Of a stretch of DNA of 64,000 nt, positions 49,569 through 60,117 are shown one piece after another; position 1 is the stretch's first letter; every line of letters begins with the position of its first letter. The position numbers and the translations under genes were made by a program. The notes below the pieces were generated by a model. That model did no database searches and was not told the origin of the DNA. It worked only from the letters and a program-made list of their open reading frames with translations. Source of the DNA: Vavraia culicis subsp. floridensis (taxonomy: Eukaryota > Microsporidia > Pleistophoridae). The DNA is taken from positions 1 to 64,000 of the forward strand of contig NW_007360621.1 in assembly GCF_000192795.1 (NCBI RefSeq). Reading direction: 5' to 3'.

Positions 49569-50759
49569 GAACATGGAATATTTATTGATCCTTATGATAA
49601 TGTTTAGATAAATGTTTCGTAATGGTGCTTCAGTGATATTTTTTAATTTATTGCTTTTGCTTGGCTTATATTTACCAATCATTTTATTTAATTCTGCACT
49701 AATCAGGATTGTCGATCCAATTCAACAAAATTAAGCAGTTTTTACACCTGGAACCATTCATTTAATGTTTTTTTGCCTTGACATTCAATCTTATACAAAT
49801 TTTATTGCGTTTTCCAAAATTGTCATTGTAACGATGTAATCTGCAATCGATAGATAATCCAGATTATAAATTTCGTGTATGAGATCGCGGATAACACTTC
49901 TGCTTTGTGCCGATAGTCACAGTGCCAATGTATAATATAGTTAACATAACTAATTGATATGAAAACATATTAAAGCTAAAACAAAAAAATTACGCTGATC
50001 TGCTCATGAGTAATGTTTTATGTCTTTGCAGATGTTGAATCAGAGTTAATGGATGAAAACAATCGTGTTCATACTCATCTACAATACATCAGATCAGAAG
50101 TAGCAATCTGGAGCAACACAACTATTCTCGCTTTCAGTGCCAAAACTGAATGATTCGTGTAACATGCAACTCTCCGCCTTTCTATACAAATAGAGGTTAT
50201 TACCACGATAAAATTGTATGCAGAGGATTTTTCTTGATAAAATAGCTGTGCTATCTCATTTAGAAAATGAAACAAAGTTCGAATATCCATTGAACATTTT
50301 ATTCATTATAATGTGCTATGTTTTTTCATTGGTTTTGGATCAAGTGCTAGGATCTGTAAATTAATTTTCAACGAGAGATCATTTAACTTTAAGGTTGTAT
50401 GGTGGTTGAGCGTTTCAAAAGAAAACGAACTAAACAACTGTTTTGAAGTCCTTATTTGCTTGAAGATGCGAAATATATATTTTTGATTTTTCTTGAAGGG
50501 GTAAAAAATTTATTCGTCCAATTGACCAATAATATTTCGAGTTGTCTTTTTATTATATGGGAAGATGGTGATGTATTGTATCGCTGTTTTCAAGCGAAAC
50601 GTAGATAACTATCCGGGTGTAACATTTTAGTTATGCTGAGTCGGCTAAAATTTATATGTGTTCCAAGACAATATAGCAACCGTTGAAGTATTCCTTGAAA
50701 ATAACTTGGTTGAAAAGACAATCTTACCAGATATTTAGAATAGAACGAAAATATTTAAT
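49569..50759. other. AT-rich intergenic region with a short ORF
   Basis: 1.2 kb. A 46-codon plus frame from the ATG at 50013 to 50153 (MFYVFADVESELMDENN...) is coding-like but unproven. A CAG at 50029-50031 inside it follows a TTT-rich stretch, so an exon start is another reading. Confidence 0.45.
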
Positions 50760-51191
50760 TTAAAATCCTCTGTTGGACGTCTGAATTAGTCGAAAATATT
50801 GTTTTAGATCGTCGTCATTGCACGTTATTTTGCGAAAATCTTCTGTTTGGAAGTTCAACGTGATGCAACTGTTTACTCCATTCATAATCTTATACAATCC
50901 AAATGGCCTTTTTATCATCTTGAATCTTTGACTCAATCCTCCATGTTTAAGATCAGTGTAGGACAAATTACCCATAGCTTCATCAAGTTCCCAAATTACA
51001 CTATGTTTTGTCGGAACGGTGATAAAGTCATCTCTACTTAGGCCTGCAAATTCCAAAAGAAAGACATCAGCAAACGGCTCCTCAACGAGTGTGAGCTTTT
51101 TAGCCTGGTTTTCGCCGACAAAAAAATCAGGAATTGCAGCACTTTGTAGTTTGAAAGAATCCGAGACAGCAGAAAGTATGAATAAAAGCAT
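50760..51191 (-). CDS. Secreted beta-trefoil-like protein, paralogue 4
   Basis: 143 residues, the shortest paralogue. A short hydrophobic leader (MLLFILSAVSDS) is followed by a diverged family body: SFKLQSAAIPDFFVGENQ, VFLLEFAGLSRDDFITVPTK, then HSVIWELDEAM, LSYTDLKHGGLSQRFKMIKRP, FGLYKIM, SCITLNF and QYFRLI. It lacks the C-terminal tail seen in paralogues 1 and 3 and ends soon after the trefoil domain. The spacing of HG-x-x-x-QRF, the RP turn, the C-[IV]-T strand and QxF supports family membership. It is presumably secreted; ligand and role are unknown. Confidence 0.68.
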   Translation of the reverse strand: MLLFILSAVSDSFKLQSAAIPDFFVGENQAKKLTLVEEPFADVFLLEFAGLSRDDFITVPTKHSVIWELDEAMGNLSYTDLKHGGLSQRFKMIKRPFGLYKIMNGVNSCITLNFQTEDFRKITCNDDDLKQYFRLIQTSNRGF

Positions 51192-51718
51192 GTATTCTCT
51201 GGATACAATTTTTTATATACATGAGATGAAACGTGACAGGTGAATTATTGCTCGTAATGATAGATTATTGTTTCTATAAAAATGCAATTTCAAAAATATA
51301 ATAGCTGTTACAGGATGGCATGTGTGACTTTTTTACTAAAAAAGCGTTGTATATATTCTCATACCATTCAACCAAACTTTCTTTGCTAGAAGTACGTATA
51401 TTTATATCTTCACATGTTACAACACCCAAATAACGCATTTTTATGATCTGGCGGGACCGACCGTGGCCATTAACCTCTTTTGTCCATAGAGAAAACCGGT
51501 ATATCAATTCGTGCAACACTTTGCGCGTACTTTCACCGCGACAGAAAGATATTCTGCAATCACTTGCACGACTCTCCGCTCTGGAAACACCCCAAGAAAC
51601 TTTTCGTCTTTGGACTTACAGGTAAAAATGATATTTGAGACATCCATTTTTATATTAAAAATTACTTAAATCGTTTAATTAAAAGCATCGCTACTGCTCA
51701 CTCACAACGACAAATTCA
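51192..51718. other. Intergenic region
   Basis: About 530 bases. A minus-strand GGCCACGGTCGGTCC at 51460-51474 recalls a word seen near 398, 20756 and 22083. The frames at 51274-51625 look random. Confidence 0.5.
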
Positions 51719-52145
51719 CTATTGCGACTCATTGAAAAGGGCACGAGCTCTCTCCTGATGTGGCCCACGCGGTACAATGATGTTGGCCTTGGGATCTGCT
51801 TTACGTACAGATTCCATAACTTTGTCCTTTTTAGCTGTTGTGAACTCTAGCAAGGCAACGACAGAACCGCCTTCTAATTCTTCATCATCGTCAATGGCAT
51901 CCTGGTATTCTTGACTATCACTAGTATGGTCAAAAGCGAAGCCATTCGTAAGCTCAGATTTGTGTTGAGTATCCAACGATGACAGTTTTTTAGCAATCGC
52001 AATCCGTTCAGGGGATATAATCAAGGGGTCGAAGTCAGATGTTTCGGCCATATCGGTACTACTCTGAATATCTTCAGGGTCATAATCTGGGTAGACGTCG
52101 GAATTGATCTTCTCATGAATTTGAGGTGTTGCATCGTGTTGCTGG
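51719..52145 (-). CDS. C-terminal part of a gapped secreted protein
   Basis: About 141 residues before a stop at 51719-51721; the upstream end runs into the assembly gap. The segment is acidic (YPDYDPEDIQSSTDMAETSD, DDDEELEGG) with a charged end (KKDKVMESVRKADPKAN). I read it as the 3' part of the gene whose 5' part is at 53024-53675, on the same strand. The two parts are in different phases across the 878-N gap, which is expected if the gap length is only an estimate. Two separate genes are the alternative. No family is recognised. Confidence 0.6.
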
Positions 52146-53023
52146 NNNNNNNNNNNNNNNNNNNNNNNNNNNNNNNNNNNNNNNNNNNNNNNNNNNNNNN
52201 NNNNNNNNNNNNNNNNNNNNNNNNNNNNNNNNNNNNNNNNNNNNNNNNNNNNNNNNNNNNNNNNNNNNNNNNNNNNNNNNNNNNNNNNNNNNNNNNNNNN
52301 NNNNNNNNNNNNNNNNNNNNNNNNNNNNNNNNNNNNNNNNNNNNNNNNNNNNNNNNNNNNNNNNNNNNNNNNNNNNNNNNNNNNNNNNNNNNNNNNNNNN
52401 NNNNNNNNNNNNNNNNNNNNNNNNNNNNNNNNNNNNNNNNNNNNNNNNNNNNNNNNNNNNNNNNNNNNNNNNNNNNNNNNNNNNNNNNNNNNNNNNNNNN
52501 NNNNNNNNNNNNNNNNNNNNNNNNNNNNNNNNNNNNNNNNNNNNNNNNNNNNNNNNNNNNNNNNNNNNNNNNNNNNNNNNNNNNNNNNNNNNNNNNNNNN
52601 NNNNNNNNNNNNNNNNNNNNNNNNNNNNNNNNNNNNNNNNNNNNNNNNNNNNNNNNNNNNNNNNNNNNNNNNNNNNNNNNNNNNNNNNNNNNNNNNNNNN
52701 NNNNNNNNNNNNNNNNNNNNNNNNNNNNNNNNNNNNNNNNNNNNNNNNNNNNNNNNNNNNNNNNNNNNNNNNNNNNNNNNNNNNNNNNNNNNNNNNNNNN
52801 NNNNNNNNNNNNNNNNNNNNNNNNNNNNNNNNNNNNNNNNNNNNNNNNNNNNNNNNNNNNNNNNNNNNNNNNNNNNNNNNNNNNNNNNNNNNNNNNNNNN
52901 NNNNNNNNNNNNNNNNNNNNNNNNNNNNNNNNNNNNNNNNNNNNNNNNNNNNNNNNNNNNNNNNNNNNNNNNNNNNNNNNNNNNNNNNNNNNNNNNNNNN
53001 NNNNNNNNNNNNNNNNNNNNNNN
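52146..53023. other. Assembly gap (878 N)
   Basis: Unresolved sequence inside an apparently single gene, perhaps because the middle is repetitive. All long frames reported across the Ns are meaningless. Confidence 0.98.
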
Positions 53024-53675
53024 AATTCTCACTTCTGACCTCTACACGATCATCTTCTCTCGGTCCCAGTTGCGCTCTTGTAGTGGTCTTTCTTGTATAC
53101 TTTGTTATCTCGATCATTTTCGTTGTGGTTTTTTGCTGAACATTATATCTTCCGGGTTTATTGGATGGAGTACGCTCGTCAAATTGATTCTGTTCATTCG
53201 TTGTACCTGCATTTTCTGACTGTGTAGATAAATCTTGGGTATTCTGCGTACTGTGTTGTGATGTTCCACTATCTTCATCATTTTGTCCGGACGAATTGCG
53301 AGGATGTGACACGTTTGCACTTGTGCTAGCGCCACCTCCGTTACTCGTCAATAAATTCAATGTTAAAGAAGCCCAAAGTTCTCTTAAACTTTTGAAACTC
53401 GGTTCTTTTTTCAATTTTTCAACCGAAGCAAGTGTGTCACCTTCACTTTCAGCAATATCCGACATTATAGTTATCATAGCTTCCCGTTTCTCTGGAGCGA
53501 TGTTATGGTATTCAAGTAAATTCTCTAAAGACTCCTGGCCGTTGATAAGCGGATTATCATTGACACTTCTGTTCGTTGGAGAATTAGCTTCCCTATCATC
53601 ACTACCACCAGTCGCTGCTATCAAACAAGTTGTAACAATAAATAATAAACTGTAAGTAAATCGTGAAATTATCAT
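53024..53675 (-). CDS. N-terminal part of a gapped secreted protein
   Basis: About 217 residues from an ATG at 53675 into the assembly gap. A clear signal peptide (FTYSLLFIVTTCLIAATGG) marks it as secreted. A helical segment with LENLLEYHNIAPEKREAMIT follows (about 50-105), then a Ser/Thr/Asn/Gln-rich stretch and a Thr/Arg region (KTTTKMIEITKYTRKTTTR). The domain order suggests a secreted or surface protein with a low-complexity middle, which may explain the gap. No family is recognised. It is probably the same gene as 51719-52145. Confidence 0.65.
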
Positions 53676-56600
53676 AAGATCTTCGTATTTTTTTGTTTTT
53701 ATATTTTCTGAGTTTCCGTTTTTGGATACTACTCATTTTTTGACAAGATTCCATTTTCGTATTAATTTTTTTCAAATTTATTACATCCAGCTCACTTAAC
53801 ATATTATAAATCGAAATATAACAGTATCTGACACAAAAAAATATCAAAGTATCGGTTATTAGATAGATATTGATGTAAATTGTGTATCGGATGCGACAAG
53901 TTGAAATAGCTTGGAAGAGAAAAGCTCACTTTGGGAAAAGAAGACCGCTATGTTATGTTAAAGTCCGGATTTGTAAAGTAATTGAATTAAAAGAGTATAC
54001 GGTCCATCAGATGTTTTTTCTAACCTTTTCTATCAAAATATTGATCGCAGATGCAATCCAATTATTCATTTTATTTTTCTACTCTTTGTCCGGCTTGATA
54101 CTAGTTCAACTCAATACTTCTGTTCTGGTAATTGAACTTGTATAAATAACAAGACAACTCAAAAGTTGATTTCTCAGTTTGATAAAAAATCAAAAATTTT
54201 AGTTTTGTTTTTTTGTGCAATATAAAGGATTACGAATTGTTGTACAATTCACTTTTTCTACGGCACGCTCAGATGTTCCTTATAAATAACGCCAAAGAAC
54301 ATGATTAACGAACAAAAATTTATTCTTTAATCTCCATCAAATGTATGAAACAAATGAAAGTAATAAGAAAAGCATAGCATCGCGTGTTGGAAGCAATAAA
54401 AATTATTTTATGGATAATTAAGTTTAGTTTCGTTTTATAAACGGAAATATTACAATTAATCAAAGATAAAAAACTGCCTTCTTAAGTTATTTTAATCAAT
54501 TTGAGGTAAACTAACTATCAATAAAAAAACATGTGTTGATTTCCGGAAGAATACGACTATTTTTGCGGTTTAAATTATGAAAAAAGTCTATTGGGTAGTT
54601 TTACTCCTTGCTCTGACTTGTTTTCCTTAAAACTGTTTCTTGCTGATAAGAGATTTACAAAAAGCAGGCAATCGAGGCATAATGTCTATGAACATCGATA
54701 TAGCTATTTTCTTGAAATAATACATTCTGTTTCAACATCTGCTAAGCTCCTTTGCTACTAATGGTATGCTTGTCAAAGTTGATTGTGATTTTTTTGTATA
54801 TATGTCAAATATTTTAATATGTACTGAATGCCTTTATATAGGCCAATCAATGATTGTTCCTGACACAGAGAAGAATAATTTTGCGAATAAGATGTCCAAA
54901 CATGATTCTTTTGGGCCATAAATACGATTGGAAAAGGACACAGAAAAATTAAGATATCGCAAAACATCTGGTTTGTCAATTTTTACAACTAGGAAAACGT
55001 ATATTTATCTTTAAAACATTGTTATGAGCTCATAATGGTTGCTTCTTGGTCAGTATGGTGGGATATACCCTTGTACTAGCATGATCCATTGCGATTGCAG
55101 TTTTGTAATTTATTCGAGCTTCTTGTTATTTATCCATTTATAAGCACTTCTATTTATAAGAAGTATCGCTAATCTAGGATTTGCTTCCTCCTATAATCTC
55201 TAGCTTTTCTGGGATTGTATCCATTTTTAACCACATGCCATCCCAATAATATCTCTCAATCATATGTGATAGACATGCTGAATATACCAATGTAAAGGTG
55301 ATCCACCAGATCAGTTTCTGTTTCATCACCCTATCACTTAATTTCGTTCTTTTTCGAAAGAATGAATGTCCTTTGGTTGTGTCCTTTCCGTTCACAACGC
55401 TCTTTGAAATGTTTATTGATAAGGAATAGCACCAATAAAACAAGACATTTCCCATTAAGCAGCTGCACACAGGTGTATGCATATCCGTCTGTTCAATTGC
55501 CCATTAACAAAGTACCGATGTGAATAGTTCGTGCTCATCATTACAATACAATGGTGATTTGTTCAAATCTTCTGAATAAAACATTGCTTAGTCTCAGCTT
55601 AGTGTCTTTTACTACCTCAAAGGAGATTGAGGATGCAAAACAACTTTAATTGCTTCATGGCAATGTAGAGAACCAAAAATGAGGCACAAATTCTGTTTTT
55701 ACGACAAGTGTCATTTAGAGAAAACACCATGCGTTATAAATGTTGAGAAGCATATTTTTATTATTCTGTGTATAAGAGGTTGTTTCTTTCTTTCCCTTTA
55801 CCTCCACGATAATTGAACGTACGTGGTGTGCACCATTGCAATCACCATGATATAAATTAATTTACTAGCCCCTAATAAAAGATTTAAACAGGTAGAAGCA
55901 ACCAGAAATAATAACACAGCATAATAATTCAAAATATAATTGCGCTTTGCTCGGTTTTATAAATGGAAATAGCACGGATAGTAATAAATAATTTAATATT
56001 GCTGCAGAAAGGTTACTCGCACGATGTAAGTATTAGAATAATGTATTTGTGATATGAATGATTCGATAGTGCTGTAGAAAGATGATTTATTGATCCTGGT
56101 ACGGAGTGGTAGTTATCTCGACCGTAAAAGTATTCTGTAGGACTTATATCAAATGCAGCACCAGAATAAAGCAAGATCAAGGTTCATTACATATATAAAC
56201 TCGTTTGTTGTCTTTGATACCACTTTTTTCCATCAATTTCTGCCATTTTTTCTATTTTTCTCCCTCAAGACATTAACAGCTCTCGTTCTTCAACCAAATT
56301 AATTCAAATGTATGCAACTGTTGGTAGAGGGCTGTTTTTCCATATTGCAACAGAAAAACAAACGCATTGTTCCACATCACGCATCTGGTATTGAATATGC
56401 AATTGTACCGTGTTGTATTTTTAAGGATGAACCATGCAAATTAATTTCAATCGCACGTGTCTTTGATTATTTCATACACAACTCTCGTGGAGGATCTGCC
56501 TTTTGGTAATGAAATCTTACAAAGAAGTGCTGCTTGAAAGACCGTAAAATGATCAGAACAAAGTGCCTAAAGAAAAAAGAAATGACCCGGTTGAAAAAGG

Positions 56601-56902
56601 TGCACGTGCCAATCCGTGTGCACGCAAATAAATGGAACCATCTACGAAATGAAGGGTGTACGAGGCCTGAACAAGCTGACCAAAGCTAACTTACGGTAGG
56701 CGACCTTTCTCGTTGCATTGAAGAGACCGGTTAAATGTTAATATGAAAGGCCCGTTTCTCAATGTTTTGACTGTCCTTCCGTGTTGACATCAAGTACGGT
56801 TGTTGTCGTGAGCAGCAATAAATAGGAAAAAGTTTGGCACTCGTGCTCAATCGCCTAAACCACTATTTTTCAGTCAAAACTTTTATTTACTTTGAACCTA
56901 TT
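53676..56902. other. Long AT-rich intergenic region
   Basis: 3.2 kb. A minus frame at 55174-55482 (102 codons) contains a possible membrane span (KLIWWITFTLVYSACL) but no start signal; the others are shorter and random-looking. No RNA gene or tandem array was found. Confidence 0.5.
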
Positions 56903-57754
56903 CTAAAATGACCGGAAAAAGCTGTACGAACTGGGCGTTCTGCTAGACGTTGAATACCGGCCTGATTGTGATCCACCTCCAGCATTCTGATAGTACATTC
57001 TTAATAGTCTCTGCTTATCCATGGCCGGGAGGGTGTCAAACATTCCGTCCAATTTCTGGTTCATAAAACTGCCAGAATATCCTCCACCGTACATGCCCTT
57101 GTCACCGAATTTTCCGTTGCCGTACATTCCGCCAGACATAATTCCAGAATCAAGGAAACGCGCATTTCTTCCCAGCTCATCGAGTGCCATTTTTTGGTCC
57201 ATCTTGTACTCTCCAAATAACCCGTTACCAGCACCCCATCCACTTCCCCACTCGTTACCCCATTCGTTGCCCCATTGGTCTCCTCCCTCGCCACCAGCAC
57301 CCCACGCGCCACCGATTGCAACGCCATTAGCATCCGTAAGCACAAACACCTGCGTCACCGACTCATCAGCGCAGTCATTTCGCTCAAACTTCTTCTCACC
57401 TTCATTGTAAACTATACACTGCCCGTTCGCACTCTTTATTCGCACGTTACCGCGCGCCAACTTCACGATATTGAATCTTTGATTGACCTCGCCATGCTCG
57501 GGATAGAATATGAGGTACTTACGGTTGCCCTCAATGTCCCACACCTTGTTCTTGAGTTCCTTTACGGTTATTATCTTTTCGCCATCAACTCTCGACGGTT
57601 TCTCCTCGAAAGTATTTGAGCGTTGCAGAGTTACCCAGCGCGGATAATCGCCATCTAGTCCTACAAAGAGATTGCTTGTGACGTGTTTAAGCTTAAATTC
57701 CGAGGTAAGTATGAAGGTAAGATATAATAGCATGAGATGTGCGAGAGCATTCAT
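56903..57754 (-). CDS. Secreted beta-trefoil-like protein with Gly/Trp/Met-rich tail, paralogue 5
   Basis: 283 residues from the ATG at 57754; the frame is open 104 codons further upstream but that part lacks homology. A signal peptide (MNALAHLMLLYLTFILTS) precedes a good family copy: FKLKHVTSNLFVGLDGD, TFEEKPS, KNKVWDIEGNRKYLIFYP, HGEVNQRFNIVKLARGNVRI, QCIVYN, NDCADESVTQVFVL. Then comes a tail not seen in the others: WGNEWGNEWGSGWGAG, a helical link, and a Gly/Tyr/Met-rich stretch (GGMYGNGKFGDKGMYGGGY) with a Ser/Arg end. Such tails occur in structural or spore-wall proteins, so a matrix role is possible. A TATATAAGG lies about 70 bases upstream. Confidence 0.8.
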   Translation of the reverse strand: MNALAHLMLLYLTFILTSEFKLKHVTSNLFVGLDGDYPRWVTLQRSNTFEEKPSRVDGEKIITVKELKNKVWDIEGNRKYLIFYPEHGEVNQRFNIVKLARGNVRIKSANGQCIVYNEGEKKFERNDCADESVTQVFVLTDANGVAIGGAWGAGGEGGDQWGNEWGNEWGSGWGAGNGLFGEYKMDQKMALDELGRNARFLDSGIMSGGMYGNGKFGDKGMYGGGYSGSFMNQKLDGMFDTLPAMDKQRLLRMYYQNAGGGSQSGRYSTSSRTPSSYSFFRSF

Positions 57755-60117
57755 TTTAAAGGAAATCCGAAACGATCTGCGCATCGATGGTGCCCTATTA
57801 GTGGATGCTTTGTGCCAACGGACCTTATATATGCAGCATTCTGCTACACTGATAGAAATATGTGATAAGAACTTTTTTGGTTTTGAGATTGATGTTTTGA
57901 AATATCTGTGATCGGATTGGTACGGCTGGCTGCGGTGTGTGAGTGGAAAGATAAGGATGAACGCTAATCGAATGATTGCACGTATGAGCACTGCTGGGCC
58001 GATGAGGCAGAAGATTGCTGAGCGGCTCATTGAGCAGTGATGCCCGATTCGAATGAGATATCGCAAGAATGATGCTTATACGTATCGATCTGAGCGTAGG
58101 TGGCTGAATGGTGCTACACGAGCCGGTCTAGACGAGAGACTGTTCGTGTGATTGCAACCAAGCACGTACAAGCTCAGTTACTTTTACCGATGAACAGACC
58201 AACAGGTAGACTGTAATAAGGCAAGTGGTGTTCTCGTTCGTAGAGCAGACAGGCAAACCAACACACAAATCATAAATTTGTGTAACCGAGTTACATCACA
58301 CCAGCAAATTAGCGAGTGAATTGCTGTCTGCGTTCATCACACATTCCAGCGAATCGATTGTATAGCACGTGCCATCAAACACAATCTGATTGGTACGAGC
58401 AGATGCAAACAGCCATTCACAACCAGCACGGTTCTTATTTTGTGCAAAGAGCTATCTTTATCCTGAACACCCGTCGCCAAGATTTGCGTACACGGAGATG
58501 CACTTCATGCCAAAAGCGGTGTCATAGATGTGTAAAGAGATAAACAAACGATTTTGACCACAAAAACAAGCGAAACGAACAAGTTGCGATGATATGGACA
58601 CGGCGTGCATACGAGCTCATAAAATGTTGTTCTTCTGTACACCGTATAATAAACTATTTGCTCATCTATTTAGAATTAAATCACAGCTATTTAAACACAT
58701 AAACGTGTATCAGTGCCATAAATGTGATCGCAGTACGTTTCTAACACCAACCTATGTTCTGAGGATATTCTTCGTTAAATCTGTCTCTGAAACTTTGCAA
58801 GAAATTACCGCTGAAACCAAATTAGAATGAACCTACCTACCGCTCACCCACCTACACCGATTATTCTTTTGGTATTTAAACCACCAGTGCACTGTAAATG
58901 AAGCAGGTACTGCAAGGAGTGTAAAATGTTATTCTAGGTAGAGAGCGAGGGAAGAACTGGACAGGCATGGGTGTGGTTCAGCAGGCCCTATAGCAGAGAT
59001 GATTTCTTTTTCCATTTGGAGCCAAAAAATATTTTGTGTGACTGTTAAAGGAAAGTTCTCGAACCATGATCGATATCTCTCCGAGTGTTCGATGTTCGTC
59101 ATGATAACAACCAAAATTCTTAGGTGTTGTTAATTAACAAGCAGTCACACGGCAATCACTCATAACAGGAAGAATATGCGAAACGGCATTGCGCATCCCA
59201 CCGCCCAAAAACAAGCGCTGCGCGGTGCGCACTAATCCATGCAATGGTGCATTTCAGTACTTCCTATCTGGCCGAACGGGTTTGTCAAAACTAACAGCAA
59301 TTTCTGATTTCCTCTGTTTGCTGCTCTCCTTATAAGAAATTTCGCCAACAAGCAATGGCGATATCACTGCGAGCACCAGTCCTGATACGTGATCATCATA
59401 AATTTGAGATTATTTATAATGCGTGGTACACGAACAAAACATCAATATTAACACGTAAGCAGCAATTAGCAGCTCAAACATGCATGTGCAGGTTTACGGC
59501 CTGTACCTCAATTTGTTAGAAATGCTGCGACCATGTTCATGCTATTACCCTTTTCCAATCAATTTAACATTACTTCAGCACACGTGCTGTTCTTACGGTG
59601 TATCCCACGGAACAGTATGATAGGCCCGACTCTCTTCCCCATTTATTTCGTTTTGTTAAAAATTTGTTGGCGCAACGAACAAAAATACAAAACGGTACGT
59701 GTACATGATCGTACTTCAACAATTCCTTACTGTGCACCGATCGGATTGTTCTTGCCACGAAGGAGTTCAGAAAGGAATGTTCATTCATTATCACAACAGA
59801 CCGTCAGGAAAAAGACGAGTGGTATTCTAATTTTACAGCATTCAATTTTTCCTGCCAAGAGTACGTTTCATTCTATTTGTTTTTCATCCCTAAACGTACA
59901 TTTCATTCATTTGCCCATTAACAATGTGCTTCACTTATCATCTCACGCTTCATCCAAACAATTACATCTCTTTAATCCACCAGAACCTCGTTCGTTTCTT
60001 TCGATCCCTACTATTTCACAAAAATGTCAAATCACCAGGGACTTGTTCCTTATACCTGATTCTGCCCCTTCAATCAGCACCAACTCAATAAAAAAAATAA
60101 AACCAACGAGGGGTGGT
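57755..60117. other. Intergenic region upstream of Argonaute
   Basis: 2.4 kb containing the paralogue 5 promoter at its left. The Argonaute frame is open from 59533 with no homology before 60118. Frames at 58316-58830 look random. No RNA or tandem array is seen. Confidence 0.5.
57823..57831 (-). promoter_or_regulatory. TATA-like box of paralogue 5
   Basis: TATATAAGG on the minus strand, 69-77 bases before the ATG at 57754. It supports the shorter start. Confidence 0.35.

Noticed and set aside
52113..53139. Long frames (307-520 codons) across the N gap
   Set aside because: Mostly undetermined bases; only the flanking real sequence was used.
57755..58066. 104-codon N-terminal extension of paralogue 5
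   Set aside because: No similarity to the family; a signal peptide begins at the ATG at 57754 and a TATA-like box lies inside the extension.
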